Part shown: in pieces, positions 47,092-60,850 of the stretch
Position numbering within the stretch: the stretch's first letter is position 1
Layout of the letters: each line of letters starts with the position of its first letter
Source of the DNA: Crotalaria pallida
Taxonomy: Eukaryota; Streptophyta; Magnoliopsida; Fabales; Fabaceae
Assembly: GCA_037953625.1 (NCBI GenBank)
Contig: CM075651.1
Location: 103,789,001 to 103,853,000 of the forward strand
Reading direction: 5' to 3'
Length of the DNA: 64,000 nt
The notes under the pieces: model-generated
Seen by the model: the letters and a program-made list of their open reading frames with translations, nothing else
Database searches by the model: none
Told to the model about the DNA's origin: nothing
Translations under genes and position numbers: made by a program

Positions 47092-50000
47092 AACATGAGT
47101 CCTTGGAGGTTCTAACAAGTGTAGAATGGTTAAGAGAGTATTCTAAAGGCTTATAATGGTCTAGGAATGTGTATTAGGACTTATAATAACCATTAGAATG
47201 ATCCTAAACATTGCATGGTACCCCAAGGGACGTAGAGGGTGTAGCATGAGTCCTTGGAGTTTCTAACAAGTGTAGAATGGTTAAGAGAGTATTCTAAAGG
47301 CTTAGAATAGTCTAGGAATGTGTATTAGGACTTATAAGAACCATTAGAATTATCCTAAACAATGCTTGAGTCCCCAAGGGATGTAGAGGGTCTAACATGA
47401 GTCCTTGGAGGTTCTAACAAGTGTAGAATGGTTAAGAAAGTATTCTAAAGGATTAGAATGTTCTAGGAATGTGTATTTGTACTTATAATAACCATTAGAA
47501 TGATCCTAAACATTGCATGGTACCCCAAGGGACGTAGAGGGTGTAGCATGAGTCCTTGGAGATTCTAACAAGTGTAGAATGGTTAAGAGAGTATTCTAAA
47601 GGCTTAGAATGGTCTAGGAATGTGTATTAGGACTTAAAAGAACCATTAGAATGATCCTAAACAATGCTTGAGTCCCCAAGGGACGTAGAGGGTGTAGCAT
47701 GAGTCCTTGGAGGTTCTAACAAGTGTAGAATGGTTAAGAAAGTATTCTAAAGGATTAGAATGTTCTAGGAATGTGTATTTGTACTTATAATAACCATTAG
47801 AATGATCCTAAACATTGCATGGTACCCCAAGGGACGTAGAGGGTGTAGCATGAGTCCTTGGAGATTCTAACAAGTGTAGAATGGTTAAGAGAGTATTCTA
47901 AAGGCTTAGAATGGTCTAGGAATGTGTATTAGGACTTATAAGAACCATTAGAATGATCCTAAACAATGCTTGAGTCCCCAAGGGACGTAGAGGGTCTAAC
48001 ATGAGTCCTTGGAGGTTCTAACAAGTGTAGAATGGTTAAGAGAGTATTCTAAAGGCTTATAATGGTCTAGGAATGTGTATTAGGACTTATAATAACCATT
48101 AGAATGATCCTAAACATTGCATGGTACCCCAAGGGACGTAGAGGGTGTAGCATGAGTCCTTGGAGATTCTAACAAGTGTAGAATGGTTAAGAGAGTATTC
48201 TAAAGGCTTAGAATGGTCTAGGAATGTGTATTAGGACTTATAAGAACCATTAGAATGATCCTAAACAATGCTTGAGTCCCCAAGGGACGTAGAGGGTCTA
48301 ACATGAGTCCTTGCAGGTTCTAACAAGTGTAGAATGGTTAAGAGAGTATTCTAAAGGCTTAGAATGGTCTAGGAATGTGTATTAGGACTTATAAGAACCA
48401 TTAGAATGATCCTAAACAATGCATGAGTCCCCAAGGGACGTAGAGGGTGTAGCATGAGTCCTTGGAGGTTCTAACAAGTGTAGAATGGTTAAGAAAGTAT
48501 TCTAAAGGATTAGAATGTTCTAGGAATGTGTATTTGTACTTATAATAACCATTAGAATGATCCTAAACATTGCATGGTACCCCAAGGGACGTAGAGGGTG
48601 TAGCATGAGTCCTTGGAGATTCTAACAAGTGTAGAATGGTTAAGAGAGTATTCTAAAGGCTTAGAATGGTCTAGGAATGTGTATTAGGACTTATAAGAAC
48701 CATTAGAATGATCCTAAACAATGCTTGAGTCCCCAAGGGACGTAGAGGGTGTAGCATGAGTCCTTGGAGGTTCTAACAAGTGTAGAATGGTTAAGAAAGT
48801 ATTCTAAAGGATTAGAATGTTCTAGGAATGTGTATTTGTACTTATAATAACCATTAGAATGATCCTAAACATTGCATGGTACCCCAAGGGACGTAGAGGG
48901 TGTAGCATGAGTCCTTGGAGATTCTAACAAGTGTAGAATGGTTAAGAGAGTATTCTAAAGGCTTAGAATGGTCTAGGAATGTGTATTAGGACTTATAAGA
49001 ACCATTAGAATGATCCTAAAAATGCTTGAGTCCCCAAGGGACGTAGAGGGTCTAACATGAGTCCTTGGAGGTTCTAACAAGTGTAGAATGGTTAAGAGAG
49101 TATTCTAAAGGCTTATAATGGTCTAGGAATGTGTATTAGGACTTATAATAACCATTAGAATGATCCTAAACATTGCATGGTACCCCAAGGGACGTAGAGG
49201 GTCTAACATGAGTCCTTGGAGGTTCTAACAAGTGTAGAATGGTTAAGAGAGTATTCTAAAGGCTTATAATGGTCTAGGAATGTGTATTAGGACTTATAAT
49301 AACCATTAGAATGATCCTAAACATTGCATGGTACCCCAAGGGACGTAGAGGGTGTAGCATGAGTCCTTGGAGTTTCTAACAAGTGTAGAATGGATAAGAG
49401 AGTATTCTAAAGGCTTAGAATGGTCTAGGAATGTGTATTAGGACTTATAAGAACCATCAGAATTATCCTAAACAATGCTTGAGTCCCCAAGGGATGTAGA
49501 GGGTCTAGCATGAGTCCTTGGAGGTTTTAACAAGTGTAGAATGGTTAAGAGAGTATTCTAAAGGCTTAGAATGGTCTAGGAATGTGTATTAGGACTTATA
49601 AGAACCATTAGAATGATCCTAAACAATGCTTGAGTCTCCAAGGGACGTAGAGGGTCTAGCATGAGTCCTTGGAGGTTCTAACAAGTGTAGAATGGTTAAG
49701 AGAGTATTCTAAAGGCTTAGAATGGTCTAGGAATGTGTATTAGGACCTATAAGAACAATTAGAAAGATCCTAAACAATGCTTGAGTCCCCAAGGGACGTA
49801 GAGGGTGTAGCATGAGTCCTTGGAGGTTCTAACAAGTGTAGAATGGTTAAGAAAGTATTCTAAAGGCTTAGAATGTTCTAGGAATGTGTATTTGTACTTA
49901 TAATAACCATTACAATGATCCTAAACATTGCATGGTACCCCAAGGGACGTAGAGGGTGTAGCATGAGTCCTTGGAGATTCTAACAAGTGTAGAATGGTTA

Positions 50001-50412
50001 AGAGAGTATTCTAAAGGCTTAGAATGGTCTAGGAATGTGTATTAGGACTTATAAGAACCATTAGAATGATCCTAAACAATGCTTGAGTCCCCAAGGGACG
50101 TAGAGGGTCTAGCATGAGTCCTTGGAGGTTCTAACAAGTGTAGAATGGTTAAGAGAGTATTCTAAAGGCTTAGAATGGTCTAGGAATGTGTATTAGGACT
50201 TATAAGAACCATTAGAATGATCCTAAACAATGCTTGAGTCCCCAAGGAACGTAGAGGGTCTAGCATGAGTCCTTGGAGGTTCTAACAAGTGTAGAATGGT
50301 TAAGAGAGTATTCTAAAGGCTTAGAATGGTCTAGGAATGTGTATTAGGACTTATAAGAACCATTAGAATGATCCTAAACAATGCTTGAGTCCCCAAGGGA
50401 CGTAGAGGGTGT
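46941..50412 (+). repeat. Mixed satellite stretch rich in ctaacatg and aggattag monomers
   Basis: C copies with aggattag alternate with ggagatt P copies at 47394-47997 and 48451-49053. One P (48904-49053) has lost a base (cctaaaaatgc) and is 150 bp. Two adjacent D monomers with ctaacatg, 49054-49204 and 49205-49355, look like a single-monomer tandem duplication. Other marks are ttgcagg (48313), gcatgagtccc (about 48422), ggataag (about 49392) and accatcag (about 49454). Confidence 0.65.
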
Positions 50413-52224
50413 AGCATGAGTCCTTGGAGGTTCTAACAAGTGTAGAATGGTTAAGAAAGTATTCTAAAGGCTTAGAATGGTCTAGGAATGTGTATTAGGA
50501 CTTATAAGAACCATTAGAATGATCCTAAACAATGCTTGAGTCCCCAAGGGACGTAGAGGGTCTAGCATGAGTCCTTGGAGGTTCTAACAAGTGTAGAATG
50601 GTTAAGAGAGTATTCTAAAGGCTTATAATGGTCTAGGAATGTGTATTAGGACTTATAATAACCATTAGAATGATCCTAAACATTGCATGGTACCCCAAGG
50701 GACGTAGAGGGTGTAGCACGAGTCCTTGGAGTTTCTAACAAGTGTAGAATGGTTAAGAAAGTATTCTAAAGGATTAGAATGTTCTAGGAATGTGTATTTG
50801 TACTTATAATAACCATTAGAATGATCCTAAACATTGCATGGTACCCCAAGGGACGTAGAGGGTGTAGCATGAGTCCTTGGAGATTCTAACAAGTGTAGAA
50901 TGGTTAAGAGAGTATTCTAAAGGCTTAGAATGGTCTAGGAATGTGTATTAGGACTTATAAGAACCATTAGAATGATCCTAAACAATGCTTGAGTCCCCAA
51001 GGGACGTAGAGGGTCTAACATGAGTCCTTGGAGGTTCTAACAAGTGTAGAATGGTTAAGAGAGTATTCTAAAGGCTTATAATGGTCTAGGAATGTGTATT
51101 AGGACTTATAATAACCATTAGAATGATCCTAAACATTGCATGGTACCCCAAGGGACGTAGAGGGTGTAGCATGAGTCCTTGGAGTTTCTAACAAGTGTAG
51201 AATGGTTAAGAGAGTATTCTAAAGGCTTAGAATGGTCTAGGAATGTGTATTAGGACTTATAAGAACCATTAGAATTATCCTAAACAATGCTTGAGTCCCC
51301 AAGGGATGTAGAGGGTCTAGCATGAGTCCTTGGAGGTTTTAACAAGTGTAGAATGGTTAAGAGAGTATTCTAAAGGCTTAGAATGGTCTAGGAATGTGTA
51401 TTAGGACTTATAAGAACCATTAGAATGATCCTAAACAATGCTTGAGTCTCCAAGGGACGTAGAGGGTCTAGCATGAGTCCTTGGAGGTTCTAACAAGTGT
51501 AGAATGGTTAAGAGAGTATTCTAAAGGCTTAGAATGGTCTAGGAATGTGTATTAGGACCTATAAGAACAATTAGAAAGATCCTAAACAATGCTTGAGTCC
51601 CCAAGGGACGTAGAGGGTGTAGCATGAGTCCTTGGAGGTTCTAACAAGTGTAGAATGGTTAAGAAAGTATTCTAAAGGCTTAGAATGTTCTAGGAATGTG
51701 TATTTGTACTTATAATAACCATTAAAATGATCCTAAACATTGCATGGTACCCCAAGGGACGTAGAGGGTGTAGCATGAGTCCTTGGAGATTCTAACAAGT
51801 GTAGAATGGTTAAGAGAGTATTCTAAAGGCTTAGAATGGTCTAGGAATGTGTATTAGGACTTATAAGAACCATTAGAATGATCCTAAACAATGCTTGAGT
51901 CCCCAAGGGACGTAGAGGGTCTAGCATGAGTCCTTGGAGGTTCTAACAAGTGTAGAATGGTTAAGAGAGTATTCTAAAGGCTTAGAATGGTCTAGGAATG
52001 TGTATTAGGACTTATAAGAACCATTAGAATGATCCTAAACAATGCTTGAGTCCCCAAGGGACGTAGAGGGTCTAGCATGAGTCCTTGGAGGTTCTAACAA
52101 GTGTAGAATGGTTAAGAGAGTATTCTAAAGGCTTAGAATGGTCTAGGAATGTGTATTAGGACCTATAAGAACAATTAGAAAGATCCTAAACAATGCTTGA
52201 GTCCCCAAGGGATGTAGCGGGTCT
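50413..52224 (+). repeat. Copy of 41958-43316 plus transition to the regular zone
   Basis: 50413-51771 repeats the nine-monomer order P, D, C (gcacgag), P, D (ctaacatg), P (aattatcc, ggatgtag), P (gttttaac, gtctcc), B, C. Three further monomers (51772-52224) are P, P and a B ending in gatgtagcgg, the first instance of the mark that punctuates the zone to the right. Confidence 0.75.
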
Positions 52225-55200
52225 AGCATGAGTCCTTGGAGGTTTTAACAAGTGTAGAATGGTTAAGAGAGTATTCTAAAGGCTTAGAATGGTCTAGGAA
52301 TGTGTATTAGGACTTATAAGAACCATTAGAATGATCCTAAACAATGCTTGAGTCCCCAAGGGACGTAGAGGGTCTAGCATGAGTCCTTGGAGGTTCTAAC
52401 AAGTGTAGAATGGTTAAGAGAGTATTCTAAAGGCTTAGAATGGTCTAGGAATGAGTATTAGGACCTATAAGAACAATTAGAAAGATCCTAAACAATGCTT
52501 GAGTCCCCAAGGGACGTAGAGGGTGTAGCATGAGTCCTTGGAGGTTCTAACAAGTGTAGAATGGTTAAGAAAGTATTCTAAAGGCTTAGAATGTTCTAGA
52601 AATGTGTATTTGTACTTATAATAACCATTAAAATGATCCTAAACATTGCATGGTACCCCAAGGGACGTAGAGGGTGTAGCATGAGTCCTTGGAGATTCTA
52701 ACAAGTGTAGAATGGTTAAGAGAGTATTCTAAAGGCTTAGAATGGTCTAGGAATGTGTATTAGGACTTATAAGAACCATTAGAATGATCCTAAACAATGC
52801 TTGAGTCCCCAAGGGACGTAGAGGGTCTAGCATGAGTCCTTGGAGGTTCTAACAAGTGTAGAATGGTTAAGAGAGTATTCTAAAGGCTTAGAATGGTCTA
52901 GGAATGTGTATTAGGACTTATAAGAACCATTAGAATGATCCTAAACAATGCTTGAGTCCCCAAGGGACGTAGAGGGTCTAGCATGAGTCCTTGGAGGTTC
53001 TAACAAGTGTAGAATGGTTAAGAGAGTATTCTAAAGGCTTAGAATGGTCTAGGAATGTGTATTAGGACTTATAAGAACCATTAGAATGATCCTAAACAAT
53101 GCTTGAGTCTCCAAGGGACGTAGAGGGTCTAGCATGAGTCCTTGGAGGTTCTAACAAGTGTAGAATGGTTAAGAGAGTATTCTAAAGGCTTAGAATGGTC
53201 TAGGAATGTGTATTAGGACCTATAAGAACAATTAGAAAGATCCTAAACAATGCTTGAGTCCCCAAGGGACGTAGAGGGTGTAGCATGAGTCCTTGGAGGT
53301 TCTAACAAGTGTAGAATGGTTAAGAAAGTATTCTAAAGGCTTAGAATGTTCTAGGAATGTGTATTTGTACTTATAATAACCATTAAAATGATCCTAAACA
53401 TTGCATGGTACCCCAAGGGACGTAGAGGGTGTAGCATGAGTCCTTGGAGATTCTAACAAGTGTAGAATGGTTAAGAGAGTATTCTAAAGGCTTAGAATGG
53501 TCTAGGAATGTGTATTAGGACTTATAAGAACCATTAGAATGATCCTAAACAATGCTTGAGTCCCCAAGGGACGTAGAGGGTCTAGCATGAGTCCTTGGAG
53601 GTTCTAACAAGTGTAGAATGGTTAAGAGAGTATTCTAAAGGCTTAGAATGGTCTAGGAATGTGTATTAGGACTTATAAGAACCATTAGAATGATCCTAAA
53701 CAATGCTTGAGTCCCCAAGGGACGTAGAGGGTCTAGCATGAGTCCTTGGAGGTTCTAACAAGTGTAGAATGGTTAAGAGAGTATTCTAAAGGCTTAGAAT
53801 GGTCTAGGAATGTGTATTAGGACCTATAAGAACAATTAGAAAGATCCTAAACAATGCTTGAGTCCCCAAGGGATGTAGCGGGTCTAGCATGAGTCCTTGG
53901 AGGTTTTAACAAGTGTAGAATGGTTAAGAGAGTATTCTAAAGGCTTAGAATGGTCTAGGAATGTGTATTAGGACTTATAAGAACCATTAGAATGATCCTA
54001 AACAATGCTTGAGTCCCCAAGGGACGTAGAGGGTCTAGCATGAGTCCTTGGAGGTTCTAACAAGTGTAGAATGGTTAAGAGAGTATTCTAAAGGCTTAGA
54101 ATGGTCTAGGAATGTGTATTAGGACTTATAAGAACCATTAGAATGATCCTAAACAATGCTTGAGTCCCCAAGGGACGTAGAGGGTCTAGCATGAGTCCTT
54201 GGAGGTTCTAACAAGTGTAGAATGGTTAAGAGAGTATTCTAAAGGCTTAGAATGGTCTAGGAATGTGTATTAGGACCTATAAGAACAATTAGAAAGATCC
54301 TAAACAATGCTTGAGTCCCCAAGGGATGTAGCGGGTCTAGCATGAGTCCTTGGAGGTTTTAACAAGTGTAGAATGGTTAAGAGAGTATTCTAAAGGCTTA
54401 GAATGGTCTAGGAATGTGTATTAGGACTTATAAGAACCATTAGAATGATCCTAAACAATGCTTGAGTCCCCAAGGGACGTAGAGGGTCTAGCATGAGTCC
54501 TTGGAGGTTCTAACAAGTGTAGAATGGTTAAGAGAGTATTCTAAAGGCTTAGAATGGTCTAGGAATGAGTATTAGGACCTATAAGAACAATTAGAAAGAT
54601 CCTAAACAATGCTTGAGTCCCCAAGGGACGTAGAGGGTGTAGCATGAGTCCTTGGAGGTTCTAACAAGTGTAGAATGGTTAAGAAAGTATTCTAAAGGCT
54701 TAGAATGTTCTAGAAATGTGTATTTGTACTTATAATAACCATTAAAATGATCCTAAACATTGCATGGTACCCCAAGGGACGTAGAGGGTGTAGCATGAGT
54801 CCTTGGAGATTCTAACAAGTGTAGAATGGTTAAGAGAGTATTCTAAAGGCTTAGAATGGTCTAGGAATGTGTATTAGGACTTATAAGAACCATTAGAATG
54901 ATCCTAAACAATGCTTGAGTCCCCAAGGGACGTAGAGGGTCTAGCATGAGTCCTTGGAGGTTCTAACAAGTGTAGAATGGTTAAGAGAGTATTCTAAAGG
55001 CTTAGAATGGTCTAGGAATGTGTATTAGGACTTATAAGAACCATTAGAATGATCCTAAACAATGCTTGAGTCCCCAAGGGACGTAGAGGGTCTAGCATGA
55101 GTCCTTGGAGGTTCTAACAAGTGTAGAATGGTTAAGAGAGTATTCTAAAGGCTTAGAATGGTCTAGGAATGTGTATTAGGACTTATAAGAACCATTAGAA

Positions 55201-58200
55201 TGATCCTAAACAATGCTTGAGTCTCCAAGGGACGTAGAGGGTCTAGCATGAGTCCTTGGAGGTTCTAACAAGTGTAGAATGGTTAAGAGAGTATTCTAAA
55301 GGCTTAGAATGGTCTAGGAATGTGTATTAGGACCTATAAGAACAATTAGAAAGATCCTAAACAATGCTTGAGTCCCCAAGGGACGTAGAGGGTGTAGCAT
55401 GAGTCCTTGGAGGTTCTAACAAGTGTAGAATGGTTAAGAAAGTATTCTAAAGGCTTAGAATGTTCTAGGAATGTGTATTTGTACTTATAATAACCATTAA
55501 AATGATCCTAAACATTGCATGGTACCCCAAGGGACGTAGAGGGTGTAGCATGAGTCCTTGGAGATTCTAACAAGTGTAGAATGGTTAAGAGAGTATTCTA
55601 AAGGCTTAGAATGGTCTAGGAATGTGTATTAGGACTTATAAGAACCATTAGAATGATCCTAAACAATGCTTGAGTCCCCAAGGGACGTAGAGGGTCTAGC
55701 ATGAGTCCTTGGAGGTTCTAACAAGTGTAGAATGGTTAAGAGAGTATTCTAAAGGCTTAGAATGGTCTAGGAATGTGTATTAGGACTTATAAGAACCATT
55801 AGAATGATCCTAAACAATGCTTGAGTCCCCAAGGGACGTAGAGGGTCTAGCATGAGTCCTTGGAGGTTCTAACAAGTGTAGAATGGTTAAGAGAGTATTC
55901 TAAAGGCTTAGAATGGTCTAGGAATGTGTATTAGGACCTATAAGAACAATTAGAAAGATCCTAAACAATGCTTGAGTCCCCAAGGGATGTAGCGGGTCTA
56001 GCATGAGTCCTTGGAGGTTTTAACAAGTGTAGAATGGTTAAGAGAGTATTCTAAAGGCTTAGAATGGTCTAGGAATGTGTATTAGGACTTATAAGAACCA
56101 TTAGAATGATCCTAAACAATGCTTGAGTCCCCAAGGGACGTAGAGGGTCTAGCATGAGTCCTTGGAGGTTCTAACAAGTGTAGAATGGTTAAGAGAGTAT
56201 TCTAAAGGCTTAGAATGGTCTAGGAATGAGTATTAGGACCTATAAGAACAATTAGAAAGATCCTAAACAATGCTTGAGTCCCCAAGGGACGTAGAGGGTG
56301 TAGCATGAGTCCTTGGAGGTTCTAACAAGTGTAGAATGGTTAAGAAAGTATTCTAAAGGCTTAGAATGTTCTAGAAATGTGTATTTGTACTTATAATAAC
56401 CATTAAAATGATCCTAAACATTGCATGGTACCCCAAGGGACGTAGAGGGTGTAGCATGAGTCCTTGGAGATTCTAACAAGTGTAGAATGGTTAAGAGAGT
56501 ATTCTAAAGGCTTAGAATGGTCTAGGAATGTGTATTAGGACTTATAAGAACCATTAGAATGATCCTAAACAATGCTTGAGTCCCCAAGGGACGTAGAGGG
56601 TCTAGCATGAGTCCTTGGAGGTTCTAACAAGTGTAGAATGGTTAAGAGAGTATTCTAAAGGCTTAGAATGGTCTAGGAATGTGTATTAGGACTTATAAGA
56701 ACCATTAGAATGATCCTAAACAATGCTTGAGTCCCCAAGGGACGTAGAGGGTCTAGCATGAGTCCTTGGAGGTTCTAACAAGTGTAGAATGGTTAAGAGA
56801 GTATTCTAAAGGCTTAGAATGGTCTAGGAATGTGTATTAGGACCTATAAGAACAATTAGAAAGATCCTAAACAATGCTTGAGTCCCCAAGGGATGTAGCG
56901 GGTCTAGCATGAGTCCTTGGAGGTTTTAACAAGTGTAGAATGGTTAAGAGAGTATTCTAAAGGCTTAGAATGGTCTAGGAATGTGTATTAGGACTTATAA
57001 GAACCATTAGAATGATCCTAAACAATGCTTGAGTCCCCAAGGGACGTAGAGGGTCTAGCATGAGTCCTTGGAGGTTCTAACAAGTGTAGAATGGTTAAGA
57101 GAGTATTCTAAAGGCTTAGAATGGTCTAGGAATGAGTATTAGGACCTATAAGAACAATTAGAAAGATCCTAAACAATGCTTGAGTCCCCAAGGGACGTAG
57201 AGGGTGTAGCATGAGTCCTTGGAGGTTCTAACAAGTGTAGAATGGTTAAGAAAGTATTCTAAAGGCTTAGAATGTTCTAGAAATGTGTATTTGTACTTAT
57301 AATAACCATTAAAATGATCCTAAACATTGCATGGTACCCCAAGGGACGTAGAGGGTGTAGCATGAGTCCTTGGAGATTCTAACAAGTGTAGAATGGTTAA
57401 GAGAGTATTCTAAAGGCTTAGAATGGTCTAGGAATGTGTATTAGGACTTATAAGAACCATTAGAATGATCCTAAACAATGCTTGAGTCCCCAAGGGACGT
57501 AGAGGGTCTAGCATGAGTCCTTGGAGGTTCTAACAAGTGTAGAATGGTTAAGAGAGTATTCTAAAGGCTTAGAATGGTCTAGGAATGTGTATTAGGACTT
57601 ATAAGAACCATTAGAATGATCCTAAACAATGCTTGAGTCCCCAAGGGACGTAGAGGGTCTAGCATGAGTCCTTGGAGGTTCTAACAAGTGTAGAATGGTT
57701 AAGAGAGTATTCTAAAGGCTTAGAATGGTCTAGGAATGTGTATTAGGACTTATAAGAACCATTAGAATTATCCTAAACAATGCTTGAGTCCCCAAGGGAT
57801 GTAGAGGGTCTAGCATGAGTCCTTGGAGGTTTTAACAAGTGTAGAATGGTTAAGAGAGTATTCTAAAGGCTTAGAATGGTCTAGGAATGTGTATTAGGAC
57901 TTATAAGAACCATTAGAATGATCCTAAACAATGCTTGAGTCTCCAAGGGACGTAGAGGGTCTAGCATGAGTCCTTGGAGGTTCTAACAAGTGTAGAATGG
58001 TTAAGAGAGTATTCTAAAGGCTTAGAATGGTCTAGGAATGTGTATTAGGACCTATAAGAACAATTAGAAAGATCCTAAACAATGCTTGAGTCCCCAAGGG
58101 ACGTAGAGGGTGTAGCATGAGTCCTTGGAGGTTCTAACAAGTGTAGAATGGTTAAGAAAGTATTCTAAAGGCTTAGAATGTTCTAGGAATGTGTATTTGT

Positions 58201-60529
58201 ACTTATAATAACCATTAAAATGATCCTAAACATTGCATGGTACCCCAAGGGACGTAGAGGGTGTAGCATGAGTCCTTGGAGATTCTAACAAGTGTAGAAT
58301 GGTTAAGAGAGTATTCTAAAGGCTTAGAATGGTCTAGGAATGTGTATTAGGACTTATAAGAACCATTAGAATGATCCTAAACAATGCTTGAGTCCCCAAG
58401 GGACGTAGAGGGTCTAGCATGAGTCCTTGGAGGTTCTAACAAGTGTAGAATGGTTAAGAGAGTATTCTAAAGGCTTAGAATGGTCTAGGAATGTGTATTA
58501 GGACTTATAAGAACCATTAGAATGATCCTAAACAATGCTTGAGTCCCCAAGGGACGTAGAGGGTCTAGCATGAGTCCTTGGAGGTTCTAACAAGTGTAGA
58601 ATGGTTAAGAGAGTATTCTAAAGGCTTAGAATGGTCTAGGAATGTGTATTAGGACCTATAAGAACAATTAGAAAGATCCTAAACAATGCTTGAGTCCCCA
58701 AGGGATGTAGCGGGTCTAGCATGAGTCCTTGGAGGTTTTAACAAGTGTAGAATGGTTAAGAGAGTATTCTAAAGGCTTAGAATGGTCTAGGAATGTGTAT
58801 TAGGACTTATAAGAACCATTAGAATGATCCTAATTAATGCTTGAGTCCCCAAGGGACGTAGAGGGTCTAGCATGAGTCCTTGGAGGTTCTAACAAGTGTA
58901 GAATGGTTAAGAGAGTATTCTAAAGGCTTAGAATGGTCTAGGAATGAGTATTAGGACCTATAAGAACAATTAGAAAGATCCTAAACAATGCTTGAGTCCC
59001 CAAGGGACGTAGAGGGTGTAGCATGAGTCCTTGGAGGTTCTAACAAGTGTAGAATGGTTAAGAAAGTATTCTAAAGGCTTAGAATGTTCTAGAAATGTGT
59101 ATTTGTACTTATAATAACCATTAAAATGATCCTAAACATTGCATGGTACCCCAAGGGACGTAGAGGGTGTAGCATGAGTCCTTGGAGATTCTAACAAGTG
59201 TAGAATGGTTAAGAGAGTATTCTAAAGGCTTAGAATGGTCTAGGAATGTGTATTAGGACTTATAAGAACCATTAGAATGATCCTAAACAATGCTTGAGTC
59301 CCCAAGGGACGTAGAGGGTCTAGCATGAGTCCTTGGAGGTTCTAACAAGTGTAGAATGGTTAAGAGAGTATTCTAAAGGCTTAGAATGGTCTAGGAATGT
59401 GTATTAGGACTTATAAGAACCATTAGAATGATCCTAAACAATGCTTGAGTCCCCAAGGGACGTAGAGGGTCTAGCATGAGTCCTTGGAGGTTCTAACAAG
59501 TGTAGAATGGTTAAGAGAGTATTCTAAAGGCTTAGAATGGTCTAGGAATGTGTATTAGGACCTATAAGAACAATTAGAAAGATCCTAAACAATGCTTGAG
59601 TCCCCAAGGGATGTAGCGGGTCTAGCATGAGTCCTTGGAGGTTTTAACAAGTGTAGAATGGTTAAGAGAGTATTCTAAAGGCTTAGAATGGTCTAGGAAT
59701 GTGTATTAGGACTTATAAGAACCATTAGAATGATCCTAAACAATGCTTGAGTCCCGAAGGGACGTAGAGGGTCTAGCATGAGTCCTTGGAGGTTCTAACA
59801 AGTGTAGAATGGTTAAGAGAGTATTCTAAAGGCTTAGAATGGTCTAGGAATGAGTATTAGGACCTATAAGAACAATTAGAAAGATCCTAAACAATGCTTG
59901 AGTCCCCAAGGGACGTAGAGGGTGTAGCATGAGTCCTTGGAGGTTCTAACAAGTGTAGAATGGTTAAGAAAGTATTCTAAAGGCTTAGAATGTTCTAGAA
60001 ATGTGTATTTGTACTTATAATAACCATTGAAATGATCCTAAACATTGCATGGTACCCCAAGGGACGTAGAGGGTGTAGCATGAGTCCTTGGAGATTCTAA
60101 CAAGTGTAGAATGGTTAAGAGAGTATTCTAAAGGCTTAGAATGGTCTAGGAATGTGTATTAGGACTTATAAGAACCATTAGAATGATCCTAAACAATGCT
60201 TGAGTCCCCAACGGACGTAGAGGGTCTAGCATGAGTCCTTGGAGGTTCTAACAAGTGTAGAATGGTTAAGAGAGTATTCTAAAGGCTTAGAATGGTCTAG
60301 GAATGTGTATTAGGACTTATAAGAACCATTAGAATGATCCTAAACAATGCTTGAGTCCCCAAGGGACGTAGAGGGTCTAGCATGAGTCCTTGGAGGTTCT
60401 AACAAGTGTAGAATGGTTAAGAGAGTATTCTAAAGGCTTAGAATGGTCTAGGAATGTGTATTAGGACCTATAAGAACAGTTAGAAAGATCCTAAACAATG
60501 CTTGAGTCCCCAAGGGACGTAGAGGGTGT
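52225..60529 (+). repeat. Regular HOR zone of 3-, 6-, 11- and 12-monomer units
   Basis: Each unit starts with a gttttaac P and ends with a B carrying gatgtagcgg; the final unit lacks that closing mark. Units: 52225-53885 (11), 53886-54338 (3), 54339-55999 (11), 56000-56905 (6), 56906-58717 (12), 58718-59623 (6), 59624-60529 (6). The 6-mer is P, B (gagtattagg), C (ttctagaaatg), P, P, B. The longer units add a second run of P (gtctcc), B, C, P, P, B; the 12-mer keeps the gttttaac P of that second run. Copies differ at very few bases (taattaatg near 58833, gtcccgaag near 59754, ccaacgg near 60209), so this is the youngest part of the window. Confidence 0.85.
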
Positions 60530-60680
60530 AGCACGAGTCCTTGGAGGTTCTAACAAGTGTAGAATGGTTAAGATAGTATTCTAAAGGTGTAGAATGGTCT
60601 AGGAATGTGTATTAGGACCTATAAGAACAATTAGAAAGATCCTAAACAATGCTTGAGTCCCCAAGGGACGTAGAGGGTGT
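60530..60680 (+). repeat. B monomer with gcacgag and gtgtagaatgg marks
   Basis: Bridge between the regular zone and the irregular right end. It carries gtagcacgag, aagatag and aaggtgtagaatgg. The last two also occur together at 62531 and 62833 and, in a related form, at 1813. Confidence 0.7.
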
Positions 60681-60850
60681 TGCATGAGTCCTTAGAGGTT
60701 CTAACAAGTGTAGAATGGTTAAGAAAGTATTCTAAAGGCTTAGAATGTTCTAGAATTGTGTATTTGTACTTATACTAACCATTTGTACTTATAATAACCA
60801 TTATAATGATCCTAAACATTGCATGGTACCCCAAGGGACGTAGAGGGTGT
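60681..60850 (+). repeat. 170-bp C monomer with 19-bp internal duplication, copy 1
   Basis: The segment atttgtacttataataacc is present twice in tandem, adding exactly 19 bp. Here the first copy reads tatactaacc. The monomer begins tgcatgag instead of agcatgag and has cttagagg and ttctagaattg. It opens a five-monomer, 774-bp block that is repeated from 61455. Confidence 0.9.
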
